NCBI RefSeq assembly: GCF_014701095.1
Contig: NZ_AP023439.1
Location: 5,878,001 to 5,942,000, forward strand
Direction of reading: 5' to 3'
Length of the DNA: 64,000 bases
Origin: Streptomyces tuirus
Lineage (GTDB): Bacteria > Actinomycetota > Actinomycetes > Streptomycetales > Streptomycetaceae
The notes beneath the pieces were generated by a model, which was given only the letters and a program-made list of their open reading frames with translations, did no database searches and was not told the DNA's origin. A program made the translations under genes and the position numbers. Position 1 is the stretch's first letter; the number at the start of each line of letters is the position of its first letter. Of this stretch, positions 23,742-33,200 are shown one piece after another.

Positions 23742-24326
23742 TCACCCCCGGGGCGGCCCGGCGGGGGCGTCGTACACGAGGAGCCCGTCGTCGCGCAGAC
23801 GGGCTCCCGGTGTCGGCGTGTGGGCGCTCAGCCGGCCGTCGTGCATGAGGTGCCGGGCGGACGCACCGCGGGCGAGGACCGCGAAGTCGCCGATCAGCCG
23901 GCGGTGGCAGCGCCACCAGACCGCCTCGCTGCACATCACGGCGGTACGCGCGTGCGCCGCCTGCCGCAACACCCGGTCCATGGCGGCGACGAACTCGGGG
24001 GACCGGGTGTGGGCGGCGTACCCGCGGAAGGAAGCATCGCGCCAGGCGACGTCCGGGCTGTCCCCGGGCAGGGGACGGAATCCGCCGAGGCGGGGCTCCC
24101 ACCGGTAGGCGAGGCCCACCTCCGGCATCCATGCGGCCATCCGCTCCCGCAGCAGGTCGGGGTCACGACGGCTGCCGGGAGCGGTCCGCACGTCCACGAC
24201 GGCCGCGACACCGGCCGCCCGCAACAGCTCGGCGATCCGCTCCCGCCCGGCGGTGCTGTGCCCGAAGGTCACCAGGGAGGAGTCCACGGTGTCGGACTGT
24301 CCCTTTTCGGGGGGCGCACGCCTCAT
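23742..24326 (-). CDS. DUF488-family protein
   Basis: A 194-residue protein of the DUF488 family. It shows the family's FGHSTAGRERIAELLRAAGV start (after about 20 disordered residues), VVDVRTAPGSRRDPD, AYRWEPRLGGFRPLP, and the Cys-containing VMCSEAVWWRCHRRLIGD. Members of this family are widespread, have a compact alpha/beta fold and no firm biochemical role; some sit beside heme or DNA-repair genes. It stands at the left edge of the conflict island, convergent to the secreted-protein gene. The first Met may be too early, with the conserved part beginning at about residue 19. Confidence 0.85.
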   Translation of the reverse strand: MRRAPPEKGQSDTVDSSLVTFGHSTAGRERIAELLRAAGVAAVVDVRTAPGSRRDPDLLRERMAAWMPEVGLAYRWEPRLGGFRPLPGDSPDVAWRDASFRGYAAHTRSPEFVAAMDRVLRQAAHARTAVMCSEAVWWRCHRRLIGDFAVLARGASARHLMHDGRLSAHTPTPGARLRDDGLLVYDAPAGPPRG

Positions 24327-24979
24327 GCCCCGGCGGCCTCAGATGTCCGGGAGAGACCAGCCAGCTCGGTGACCTGTAACGTTGTGTGGAAATCGGTTGC
24401 TGACCTGGGTGAATAGCCTTTCAGCTGTTTCACGCTCGTGCCGGTTGATGAAGCGGGAAGTCCCAGCAAAGTCCCAGAGCACCCCCACGGCTGGCGGATC
24501 CTCTTTCGGTTTTGCTCGACGTAGGGCAGCGCGGCGGGCCGGGGCTGTGTGCTCGAGGCCGGTCTGTCACATATCCGCTGTCAGTCCCCAGCGGTCAAGT
24601 GGTCGGCCGAGGGTCTTCCGCCGGCCCCGCACGGGCGGCACACCGCTGCGGTCCTCGCCCACCCCGGGACCGCGAGCGTGCGCAGTGACGTTCGGGCAGC
24701 AAATAGAGCGTCGATAATTTGCACGTATCGCCCACTCGGCACGTCATGCATATCGAGACTGTGCTCGATTTGTTAAATGTGTACCAATTCTGGTGCCTGT
24801 GGCAAAGGGACGCTGACCTGCCGATTTCGGTCTTCTCGTGGTGATCTCGGATATCGCTCCGTCGGACTCCGGCCCGGTGGTACGTGGTGGATCTGCGTCG
24901 TGGTCTGGGCATGTGACCGCACGGACTGGGACACGGCTCTGACGCCCGGACGGCCGGGGGCCATGAGGAGGCCTCACTC
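24327..24979. other. Left island boundary, no supported gene
   Basis: This 653-base stretch has open frames on both strands but none with convincing codon bias or ribosome sites. On the minus strand bases about 24380-24490 read like a short protein remnant (WDFAGTSRFINRHERETAER), possibly decayed. Bases 24700-24790 are strikingly AT-rich for this genome and hold an inverted repeat, ATCGAG-N6-CTCGAT at 24752-24769. No tRNA is present. Confidence 0.6.
24458..24477 (+). repeat. Paired AAGTCCCAG motif at left island edge
   Basis: AAGTCCCAG occurs twice, 11 bases apart (24458 and 24469). Similar paired copies stand near the right edge of the island in the same orientation. They could be remnants of attachment or integrase arm sites; chance is also possible. 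Confidence 0.3.
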
Positions 24980-27253
24980 TCAGGATGGCGACGCCGACGA
25001 GGCGACCCACGAGTCGTCGAGGAACGGGCTGGGCTTTCCGTGCCAGAAGACGTCCACACTGTCCCGGGCCCGCGTCGTCGCCACGAAGAGCAGGGACCGG
25101 GCACGCTGGATCTCGTGCCGGTGACGGCCTGGGTCCCTGTCGCGCAGGCTGTTGACGGCCTCGCGGGGCACGAGTCCGTCCGTCACGCCCGCGATGACCA
25201 TGCGCTGGTATTCCAGCCCTTTGAACCGGAACATCGTGCCGATGTGCACCCCGGTGGAGCCGTTCGGGCCGTCGGAGCGGATCTCCACCGAGTCGATGCC
25301 GTGCAGCTTGAGTGTGTAGGCCATCTCGGCCGCCATCTGATTCGTCGGCACGCAGATCGCGATCTGCTCGTGCGGAATGGACATGTCCGAGTCGGCGTCC
25401 CACTCCTCGATGAGCGCGGCGACGCCTTCCCGCTCGGAAGCCCAGTCCGGGAAGGCGTGCCCGGCCGGAAGCCCTCCACTGAGCACCGACCGGTAGCCGG
25501 CGAGTGTTTCCTCGCTGCCGTCGAGGTCGTCGTACTTGGTCTCGCCCAGCACGCCGAGGGCGGAGCGCAGGATCTGCCGCGTCGTGCGGTAACTGAGGCT
25601 CAGCTTGGAGGATCGGCCCCGGATGTTGACACCGAGGCTGCCGAGCGTCACCTGGTTCTTGTAGATGCGCTGATGGGTGTCGCCGACCAGGAACAGGTCG
25701 TCGGCGCCGCGAGGGACCATCGCACGCAGCATCTTCCAGTGGGCGGGGCGCAGATCCTGTGCCTCGTCCACCACGATGTGCCGGTACCGGTGGCGCAGCC
25801 AGCCCCCTGAGCCGTCCTGGAGGTGGATGTTGTCGAGGCCGCCCGCCTCCTCCCGCTGCCGGGCGATGTTCTGGATGCGCTGTTCGCGGCCGATCTCCAA
25901 CCGCGCGGCCCGCTCTGCCACCTGGTCCCAGGTCTGCCGCCCGAGCCGGTCCAGCCGCTGGGTGAAGCGCTCGGCGAGCTGCCAGATCTCGGCCCGCTCG
26001 GCGCGGCCGATGTTCCTGCCGCGTCCGGCGCGCCGGGCCCTGAAGTAGTCGGTGCGGGTGCCGACGGCCTGGCCGAGGATGACCTGCGTCCACTCGTCGT
26101 GCAGGAACTCCGCGTCCCAGCCGTCCTCTCCCAACTCGTCCAGCAGCCCCCGCCATTCGCGCACCGCCTGGCTGTCGTCGATGGCCTGCTTGCCACTGCC
26201 CGGTTCCGCCTCGCGGACGACGCGCAGGGCCAGCTGGTCGACGTGGCTCACCTCGACCCGGCTCAGCAGTTCCTCGCCGCCCAGCTCCAGAAGCCGAGCG
26301 CGCAGGTCGGCGGCGAGGTTCTTGTTGTACGTGGTGAGGAGGACAGGCTTGTCCCGGCCGGGAGGAAGCTGCCGTACGAGATGCCGTACGCGGTGCAGGG
26401 CGACGATGGTCTTGCCGGTGCCGGGGCCGCCGCCCACCCGGGCGGGGCCGTTGTAGCGCCGTTCGACCAGTCGGGCCTGGGTGGGGTGGAGGAAGACCTT
26501 CCAGCGGCCGAAGTCGCCGCTCTCCAGTGCCTCCTTCAGGGCATCGTCGGTGGTGGTGACGACCGTCGCCGGCCGCTGCGCCGCAGCCTCGAAGTCGTCC
26601 GGGTCGACCGGTTCGGTGGCGGCCACCGGCCGGGTCACCTGGTCGAGGACGTCGTCGTACGACGCACCGTCGAACAGGGCGAGGAGCACTTCCCCGGTGA
26701 GCTGCGGCGCGTACTCGACGAGGCCCAGCAACTGGTCCTCGGTGGCGAGGGTGCGGATGACGGGCAGCAGGGGTTCGGCGACACCGAGGTCCGACAGCTG
26801 CTCGTCGGACCAGTCGGCGAACAGGGACCGTGCCGGCTCGGGCTGCGCCGGCGTGGACGGTTCGGCACTCGCCGGGGCTGGTGCGGGCGGGGCGGGGAGG
26901 CGGCGCAGGACGCTGTCCTCGACCACCTCCAGGTCCACGTACTCGATGCCGCCGGTGACCTGGTTGACGCCGTACGACAGCCGGTTGTAGACGTCCTTGC
27001 GGTGCTTGACGGAGACGATCAGCCAGTCGTCGTCGGCGAGCCGCAGCAGCAGCGCCCGGTACTCGTCGTTGACGCGTGCCGACCAGAGCCTGCTGTCGCC
27101 CTTGAGCTGCTGGAGTTTCAGCCCGGTGGTGTGGGGGGTGCTCCGGAACTTGTGCTGGAAGTCGAAGAACGCGCCCTTGACCGTGCGGGGGAGTTTGAGG
27201 ATCTCCTTGTCCGCCTTGTCGAGCAGGCGCAGTGTGACGCCGGAGGTGTTCAT
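24980..27253 (-). CDS. RelE-like domain fused to UvrD/Rep superfamily 1 helicase
   Basis: A 757-residue fusion. Residues about 5-95 look like a RelE/ParE toxin fold (KLPRTVKGAFFDFQHKF, LKLQQLKGDSRLWSARVNDEYRALL, then VSVKHRKDVYNRL). After an Ala/Pro linker and an uncharacterised stretch comes an SF1 helicase: Walker A GGGPGTGKT near residue 272, TTYNKNLAADL, DEAQD near residue 490, GDTHQRIYKN, SLSYRTTRQI, and the last motifs GTMFRFKGLEYQRMVIAG and LLFVATTRARD. No partner antitoxin gene is seen. The ATG overlaps the stop of the giant helicase gene (ATGA), so the two are one translationally coupled unit. A role in phage defence is inferred from that partner and the island; RelE-type mRNA cleavage by the N-domain is untested. 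Confidence 0.85.
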   Translation of the reverse strand: MNTSGVTLRLLDKADKEILKLPRTVKGAFFDFQHKFRSTPHTTGLKLQQLKGDSRLWSARVNDEYRALLLRLADDDWLIVSVKHRKDVYNRLSYGVNQVTGGIEYVDLEVVEDSVLRRLPAPPAPAPASAEPSTPAQPEPARSLFADWSDEQLSDLGVAEPLLPVIRTLATEDQLLGLVEYAPQLTGEVLLALFDGASYDDVLDQVTRPVAATEPVDPDDFEAAAQRPATVVTTTDDALKEALESGDFGRWKVFLHPTQARLVERRYNGPARVGGGPGTGKTIVALHRVRHLVRQLPPGRDKPVLLTTYNKNLAADLRARLLELGGEELLSRVEVSHVDQLALRVVREAEPGSGKQAIDDSQAVREWRGLLDELGEDGWDAEFLHDEWTQVILGQAVGTRTDYFRARRAGRGRNIGRAERAEIWQLAERFTQRLDRLGRQTWDQVAERAARLEIGREQRIQNIARQREEAGGLDNIHLQDGSGGWLRHRYRHIVVDEAQDLRPAHWKMLRAMVPRGADDLFLVGDTHQRIYKNQVTLGSLGVNIRGRSSKLSLSYRTTRQILRSALGVLGETKYDDLDGSEETLAGYRSVLSGGLPAGHAFPDWASEREGVAALIEEWDADSDMSIPHEQIAICVPTNQMAAEMAYTLKLHGIDSVEIRSDGPNGSTGVHIGTMFRFKGLEYQRMVIAGVTDGLVPREAVNSLRDRDPGRHRHEIQRARSLLFVATTRARDSVDVFWHGKPSPFLDDSWVASSASPS

Positions 27254-30200
27254 CGCTTCGGCTCCCCGTCCCTGATGGTGTCGCTGTCGTGCCGTCGTTC
27301 CGTGAGCCGGGCGATCATCGCCGCCCGATCCCATTCGGCGGCGGTGTGGACCGTCCAGCCTGCCGCCGAGAATGCCTTGTCCCGGTCCTGGGCCTCGAAG
27401 TCCGGCTCGTCGCCGTCCGGACGAGGGCCGAGGACCACTCCGATCCGGGCCGCGGGCCACGCCAGTTCGGCCTGCCAGCCGTGGCCGTCCAGTTCGTAGC
27501 CGTCCTGAGGCGCGGGCACCGCGGCGTCGGCCAGTGCGTGGGCTAGATCCGTGAGCCCCGGCTCCTCCGGGTCGAGGTACTCGATGACCCGGTCCCAGCC
27601 GGGGTCCCGCCCCGGTGCTTCGCCGCCGCGTGCCTCGTCCGCGGAGGGCCTCGGCGCGACCGTCTCACCACTGCCCACGGCAGGCACCGCGGGCACTGGG
27701 GCGACCCCGACGGGCGCGAGTTCGTCCGCGGGCGAGAGGACCGGCGTACGCGTCGACGTCAGCCAGCCCTCCCCGCCGGTCAGGGTGAGAACCTCGGGAG
27801 TGAAGCCGTCGAGCATGCTCGTTGTCAGCTGGGCGCTGTCTCCACCGCCGTGCTCCAGGAACTGCAGCACGTTGCTCCAGTACAGCCAGGCACGCCAGCG
27901 TCGCTTGTGGGCCGGCTCGTCGGAGAGGGCCGCGTCGCCGTCGTCCAGGACGGTGAGTCCCGTCCACACGGGAGGAGTGCGTCTGCCGTCGGCGGCCAGC
28001 ACCAGACGGCAACCCGACGCGTCGGGACCGGAGAGCAGGCGTACGGGTCCGGCGCCCCCTGCCGGCATGTCGCCGCGCAGTGCCGCCCTGAGCCCCTCGC
28101 CGGCCTCTTCGCCGGTGAGCGCGGTGGCTCGGACCCCGTCCGCCCCGCTGAGCCCGGCGGCGGCCGCCTCAGCTCGCCGCCTCCAGCGCTCCGGGTCGGG
28201 AGAGCGCAGATAGGCCAGCAGCAGCCGGGCCGGATTGACCCACACCGTCTCGGCGAGTTCACCGGGCAGGCCCCGGCCCACGCGGTCGTAGTAGTCGCGG
28301 GCCCGCTGCTGTCCGGCCGCGCCGTACGGCTCCCACACGGGGTCGGCGGGGCCGGCTCCCGCGTACCCCGTGTCCTTGATCCGCTGACGCCACTCCTTCA
28401 CGTCGTGGTAGGTCAGCTGGAACACGCGAAGGCCGTCTGCCCGGAGCCGGGTGCGCTTCATCGCGTCGTCCGCCAGCCGGTTGTGCTCACGGGTGGCGTG
28501 GTACGCGTAACCGTCGAGGTACAGGGCGACGCGCGGGCCGGGCGTGTCCAGCCGTTCGAGGAGTATGTCGGGCCGGGTGCCGTCCAGGGCTCGCTGCTGG
28601 GAGACGCGCCAGCTCACCGTGGCCCCGTCGGGCGCTGTGAGCCGCAGGTCGAGGGCGTACGTACCGGCGGAGGTCGTGTACGTGTCCGCCGCGGCCTTCG
28701 ACTCGGTCAGTTTGGCCCAGTCCTGAAGGGTGTCGATGAAGAGGATCTCCAGGTCGCTCTCGGCCTGTCGTTGCAGCGGGATGTGACGGGTCGTCGCCAC
28801 CGGCGAGGTGCGCCACCCCTCACCGTCGGCGCCCAGCAGTTCGTCCAGCATCTGGCGGACCTCGCCCCGGCTGACCTTGTCGTATTCGGCGGCCGGCACG
28901 CGCCGCAGCAGGCACTGGTGGCAGCCGTCGAGTCCCTTCTCGCGGCAGGCGCAGCGCTCGATGACGTCCCGTGCCTCGAGCAGTACCTCCCGGAAGCCGT
29001 CGGCGGAGGACAGCCGGTGCAGGTAGCCCGTGCCGCCCGGCAGCCGGTCGTAGACGACGAGGAAGCGCCTCGGCCAGTCCGCGTCCAGGTCGCCCCCGTG
29101 GTCGGGCATGGTCGCCTCGGCGATGTCGATGTGGTCGGGGTCGCCGCCGTAGCGAGCCGCGATCCCCACGAACAGGGCGGCGGTGAACGACGCGAGCCGC
29201 TCCTTGACGCGTGCCACCGAAGCGGGCAGCAGAATGCGCACGGCCTCGGTGGTCAGTTCGTGGGCGAGCAGCAGCGGCACGTCCTGGCCCATGCCCTGCT
29301 GTTCGCCCTCACCGGCGACGGGCTTGCGGACACGGCGGCGCGCGCACCACAACTGATGGTGCTGTGCGGCCGGAGTGCTCGCCGCCAGCGACTCGGTGAG
29401 CGCATGCTGCGGCGTGTCCACCACCGGCCGGCCGTCCGCCGTGGCGCCGCCGCACTCGGTGCAGACGTAGAACGGGTTGAGCCGTACGTCCTGGCCGGCC
29501 AGCGGCACCGTGCTGCTGCCGTCCTCGCGGTCGAGCCCGAGGTTCAGTGTCCGGATCGTGGCGTGGCGGGTGAAGTCCACGCCGAACACGGCGGTGTCGT
29601 GCCGCCAGGAACCGGGCGCCAGACGGTCGGGGTCGATGTCGACGGTGGTGAGGACCGCGTAGCGCCTGTGGTCCCGCTCGTCGCGGTCGTCGCGGACTCG
29701 GGCGTCGTCGCGCTTGTCGCGGGAGAGGACTCGCCTGGGTCGCAGGACGCGCTGGACGCACCCGGCGTCGGCGATCTCCCGGCCGTGACACCGCGGGCAC
29801 GGATCGGTGTTCTGCTCCTCGGTGCGGACATATCCGCAGGCGGGGCAGAGCCGCCACACCGACCAGGCGCGACGCTCGGGACTACCGACGTCCAGGGCGC
29901 GCACCACGTGACGGTAGCCGTTGACGTAGAAGCTGTTGCCGGGGGCGAGTTCGGTGAGGGCCAGTTTGCGGGACCGCTCGTAGTCCCGCGTCTCACTGCG
30001 GTACACCTTGCGGACGGCGCCCTGCTCGGCGGCTGCGGCCCCGGTGTCGTCCTCCTCGCCCGGGGTCTCCGTCCAGTACAGCGTCGCTTCCAGCCGGGTG
30101 GTGGTGTCCGTCAGGCTGTAGTTGGGCAGCAGCCCGAGGTCCACCAAGGTGGCGTGGGCGCTCGACTGGCTCAGCTCCCGCAACAGGTCGCCGGCGCCCC

Positions 30201-33200
30201 GCCGCTCGGCGAGCAGTTCGCGCCGCTCCCGGGCCTGCGACTCGTCGGACTGGGCCAGTTGCTCCGCGGCTTCGTCGATCGCCGCGATCCTGCGCCGCAG
30301 TTCCTCGCGCCGCCCCGTCCAGTCCTCCTCGGCCTCCTGCAACGCCCGCGCGATCCCGCTGGTCGCGTACGCCCGGAGTTCCTCCTCCGCGTGCGCAGAG
30401 ACGCCCGCACCGTCAGGACGGTCGGGGTCGCGCACGTCGCTGCCGCCGGGGAACAGGGCCAGGAACTCCTCCACGAGTGCTGCCCCGTGCGTTCGCGCGG
30501 CGTCGGCGAAGTCCTCGCACCACCCGCTGGTGCCGAACAGAGCGGAGGACAGCCGGGGGAGCGGCGCCAGCACCTCGCCGTCGGAGGTGCGCAGCTCGCC
30601 ACGGGCCGCCAGGTCCAGCAGCCGCGCCGTGTACTGGCGGCGCAGGATCTCCACCGCCGACAGGTAGCAGCCCGGCGGCAGGATGGTCCCGACGATCATC
30701 TCGCGCGGCTCGTCCAGGTAGTACAGGTCGCGTGCCTTGCGTCCGCCGAACGTGACGACCAGCGCGTTGCCCGTGCGGCGTCCGGCGCGTCCGGCCCGCT
30801 GCACGTAGTTGGCGGGACCGGCGGGCAGGGAGCCGAGAAGTACGGCGGACAGGTCGCCGATGTCGATGCCGAGTTCCAGCGTCGGGGTGCACGAGAGCAC
30901 GTTGGGGTCGGTGTAGTGCGTGCCCGCCTTGAACGCCCGCTCCACGCGCTCCCGTTCGGGGCGGCTGAGCATGCCCGTGTGCTCGGCGGTCACCACGCGG
31001 AACGTGCCGCCCGTCAGGTAGAGGCGGCGGTAGTAGTCGCGGGTGTAGTCCCGTTCCGGTACTAGGGGACCGGAGCCGAAGCTGGACACCTCGGCTTCGG
31101 CGGCGGACCGGTTGGTGTGGGGCGCGGTCAGCCGGCCCTTGCACCGGTAGCGGGGGCACGGATGCCCGTACCAGCGGGTCCGGCGCTCGGGCATCACGAC
31201 CTGCTGCCAGCGGCAGTCCTCGCAGGCGACGAAGGCCTTGTTGACGACGGCGTCGTCGAGGAGCCGCACCTCGATGTGGCCGGGCTGCAACCCGTAGACC
31301 CGGGTCTGCCGGTCCCGGGCGGTTCGCACCGAGAGGACGCCCGCGTCGGCGAGGGCGGGCAGCAGCCTGCGCAGGTATTCGGTGGCCCCGGCGGCGTCCA
31401 GATCGAGGCATCTGCGGGTCCAGTCCTGGTACCACCCCAGGCGTCCGGTGAGCGAGTCGAACTCGGTCCTGTCCTTCTGCCCGTCCAGCAGGAACCTCGG
31501 CGGGGCGACCCCTTCGGGGAAGGCGGGCATGCCGTCCGGCCTACGCCCGGAGATGAGGTAGCGGTCGCCGCCGGCTTCCTTGATCCATGTGTCGAGCCAC
31601 CGGTGCCGCACCGCGCCGCGCAGCCGAAGCCGCTCCAGCAGACCCCGGACGTAGGCGAGATACCGCTCGGGCGTGGGCAAACCGCCGACCGCCAGCAGCT
31701 GGCCGGGCAGGGCAAGGTGCAGGTCCCGCGCCAGGTCCGTGATCCGATCCGGGTCCGCCACGGCGACCTCGGCGGCGGCGGTCCGGGTCAGCTCAAGGGT
31801 TCGGCCCATGCGGCTGCGCAGCCCGAACTCCATTACCGTCGCGAACGCCAGCCGTTCACCGATCAGCCGCCAGGTCCGCGCGTCGCCGGTGCCGCGGCCG
31901 GACAGCAGCCGGTCAACCCCGGGTTCGTCATGCAGATCGGGGGGAACAACGGCGGCCAGCGCCTCCGGGTCGTCCACCGAGTCCAGGACATGACCGATCA
32001 GGTCGTTCAGCGCGGTCGGCGCACCGGACTCGTCCAGGTTGTGCGCGAGCAGTGAGCGGAGCGAGAACTTGTACGAGGCGTTGGCGACGTATCCCGCCCG
32101 GTGTGCCGCGTCCTGCGTGGAGTCGTTGAACAGCAGCGTCTTGCGCTCCTCCGGGACGAGCGCGATGTCGCCGCCGGTGAACAGCTGGGTGACCGTCGCG
32201 GAGGCGAGGGCCGCCCGGGCCGTGCCGAGGAAACGGATGCTGTTGTCGGTGTGGCAGGCCGGGCACCGGTCGTCCTTGGCGGCCCGGTCGGCGGCCTTCT
32301 TGTCGAGCACGGCCAACGCGAACGAGGCGTCGACGAGATCTCCGTCGTCGTCGACAGTCGGCAGTCGGTAGGTGCCCTGCCCGCCGTCCAGCACCACCAC
32401 CGACAACGGGTCGACGCCGCCGTCCGAGGGCCGTGCGCCGGTCAGCGCGTCGAGGGCCTGCCGTCGCTCGCGGGCGGTGGCGGAGATGAAGTAGCGCAGG
32501 CGCCGCTTGTCCCGGCCCACACCGGCCCGCCAGATCCTGTCCTGGGCCATCACCAGCTGCTGCGGGTCGGCTTCCGGGGACAGGGCAGCCCACCCCGATC
32601 GCCCGCAGTTACGGCAGTACACGGCGGGCAGGTGCACCTGGGCCGGGCGCGGTGCGGTGTCGGCGCCCGGCAGCGGCTTGCCACTCGCCGACGACGGATA
32701 GCCGCCGGACGAGGCGTCCGGGTCCTCGTCACCGGGCGGCGCGGCGTTGAGAGCGGCCCGGCGGGCGGCCGTGCGGTCGTCCTCGTACCACCGGAACTCG
32801 GGGGTGCGGCCCACCCCACGCAGCACCCGGGTCACGGGCCGCACCCACAGGTGTGCCTCGATGTGCAGCAGGGGCCGGGGCCGGCGCTCGTCGGAGTCCG
32901 GGTCACGGGCGGCCGACAGCAGCGCCACGAACCGGGACAGCGCCTGGAGCACCAGTCTCGGGTTCTCCCGCGCCGTGCGGCCCCAGGAGTAGCCGAACCG
33001 GGCGAGCCGGTCCCGCAGCGACCACTCGTCCACCGGCTCCCCGCTGAGCAGCGACAGCGCACCGTGGGTGAAGTCGTGCCGCTTCAGTAGCCGCCCGACG
33101 CGGAACGCGTTCAGGCCGGAGCGGCCCAGCATCCGGGTGGCGAGCGCGTCCAGGTCCAGCAGGTCGGGGCGGGCCTCCACGTCCGGTCCGCCGGACACCG

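Noticed and set aside
24382..24717. Plus-strand 111-codon open frame at the left island edge
   Set aside because: No ribosome site, odd composition and no recognisable family.
24327..24979. tRNA or integrase gene marking an attachment site
   Set aside because: No cloverleaf-like sequence and no integrase motifs were found at either island edge; only the short paired motif remains.
27850..31065. 1071-codon plus-strand open frame inside the giant helicase gene
   Set aside because: Antisense shadow; the minus strand has continuous helicase and DUF1998 motifs.
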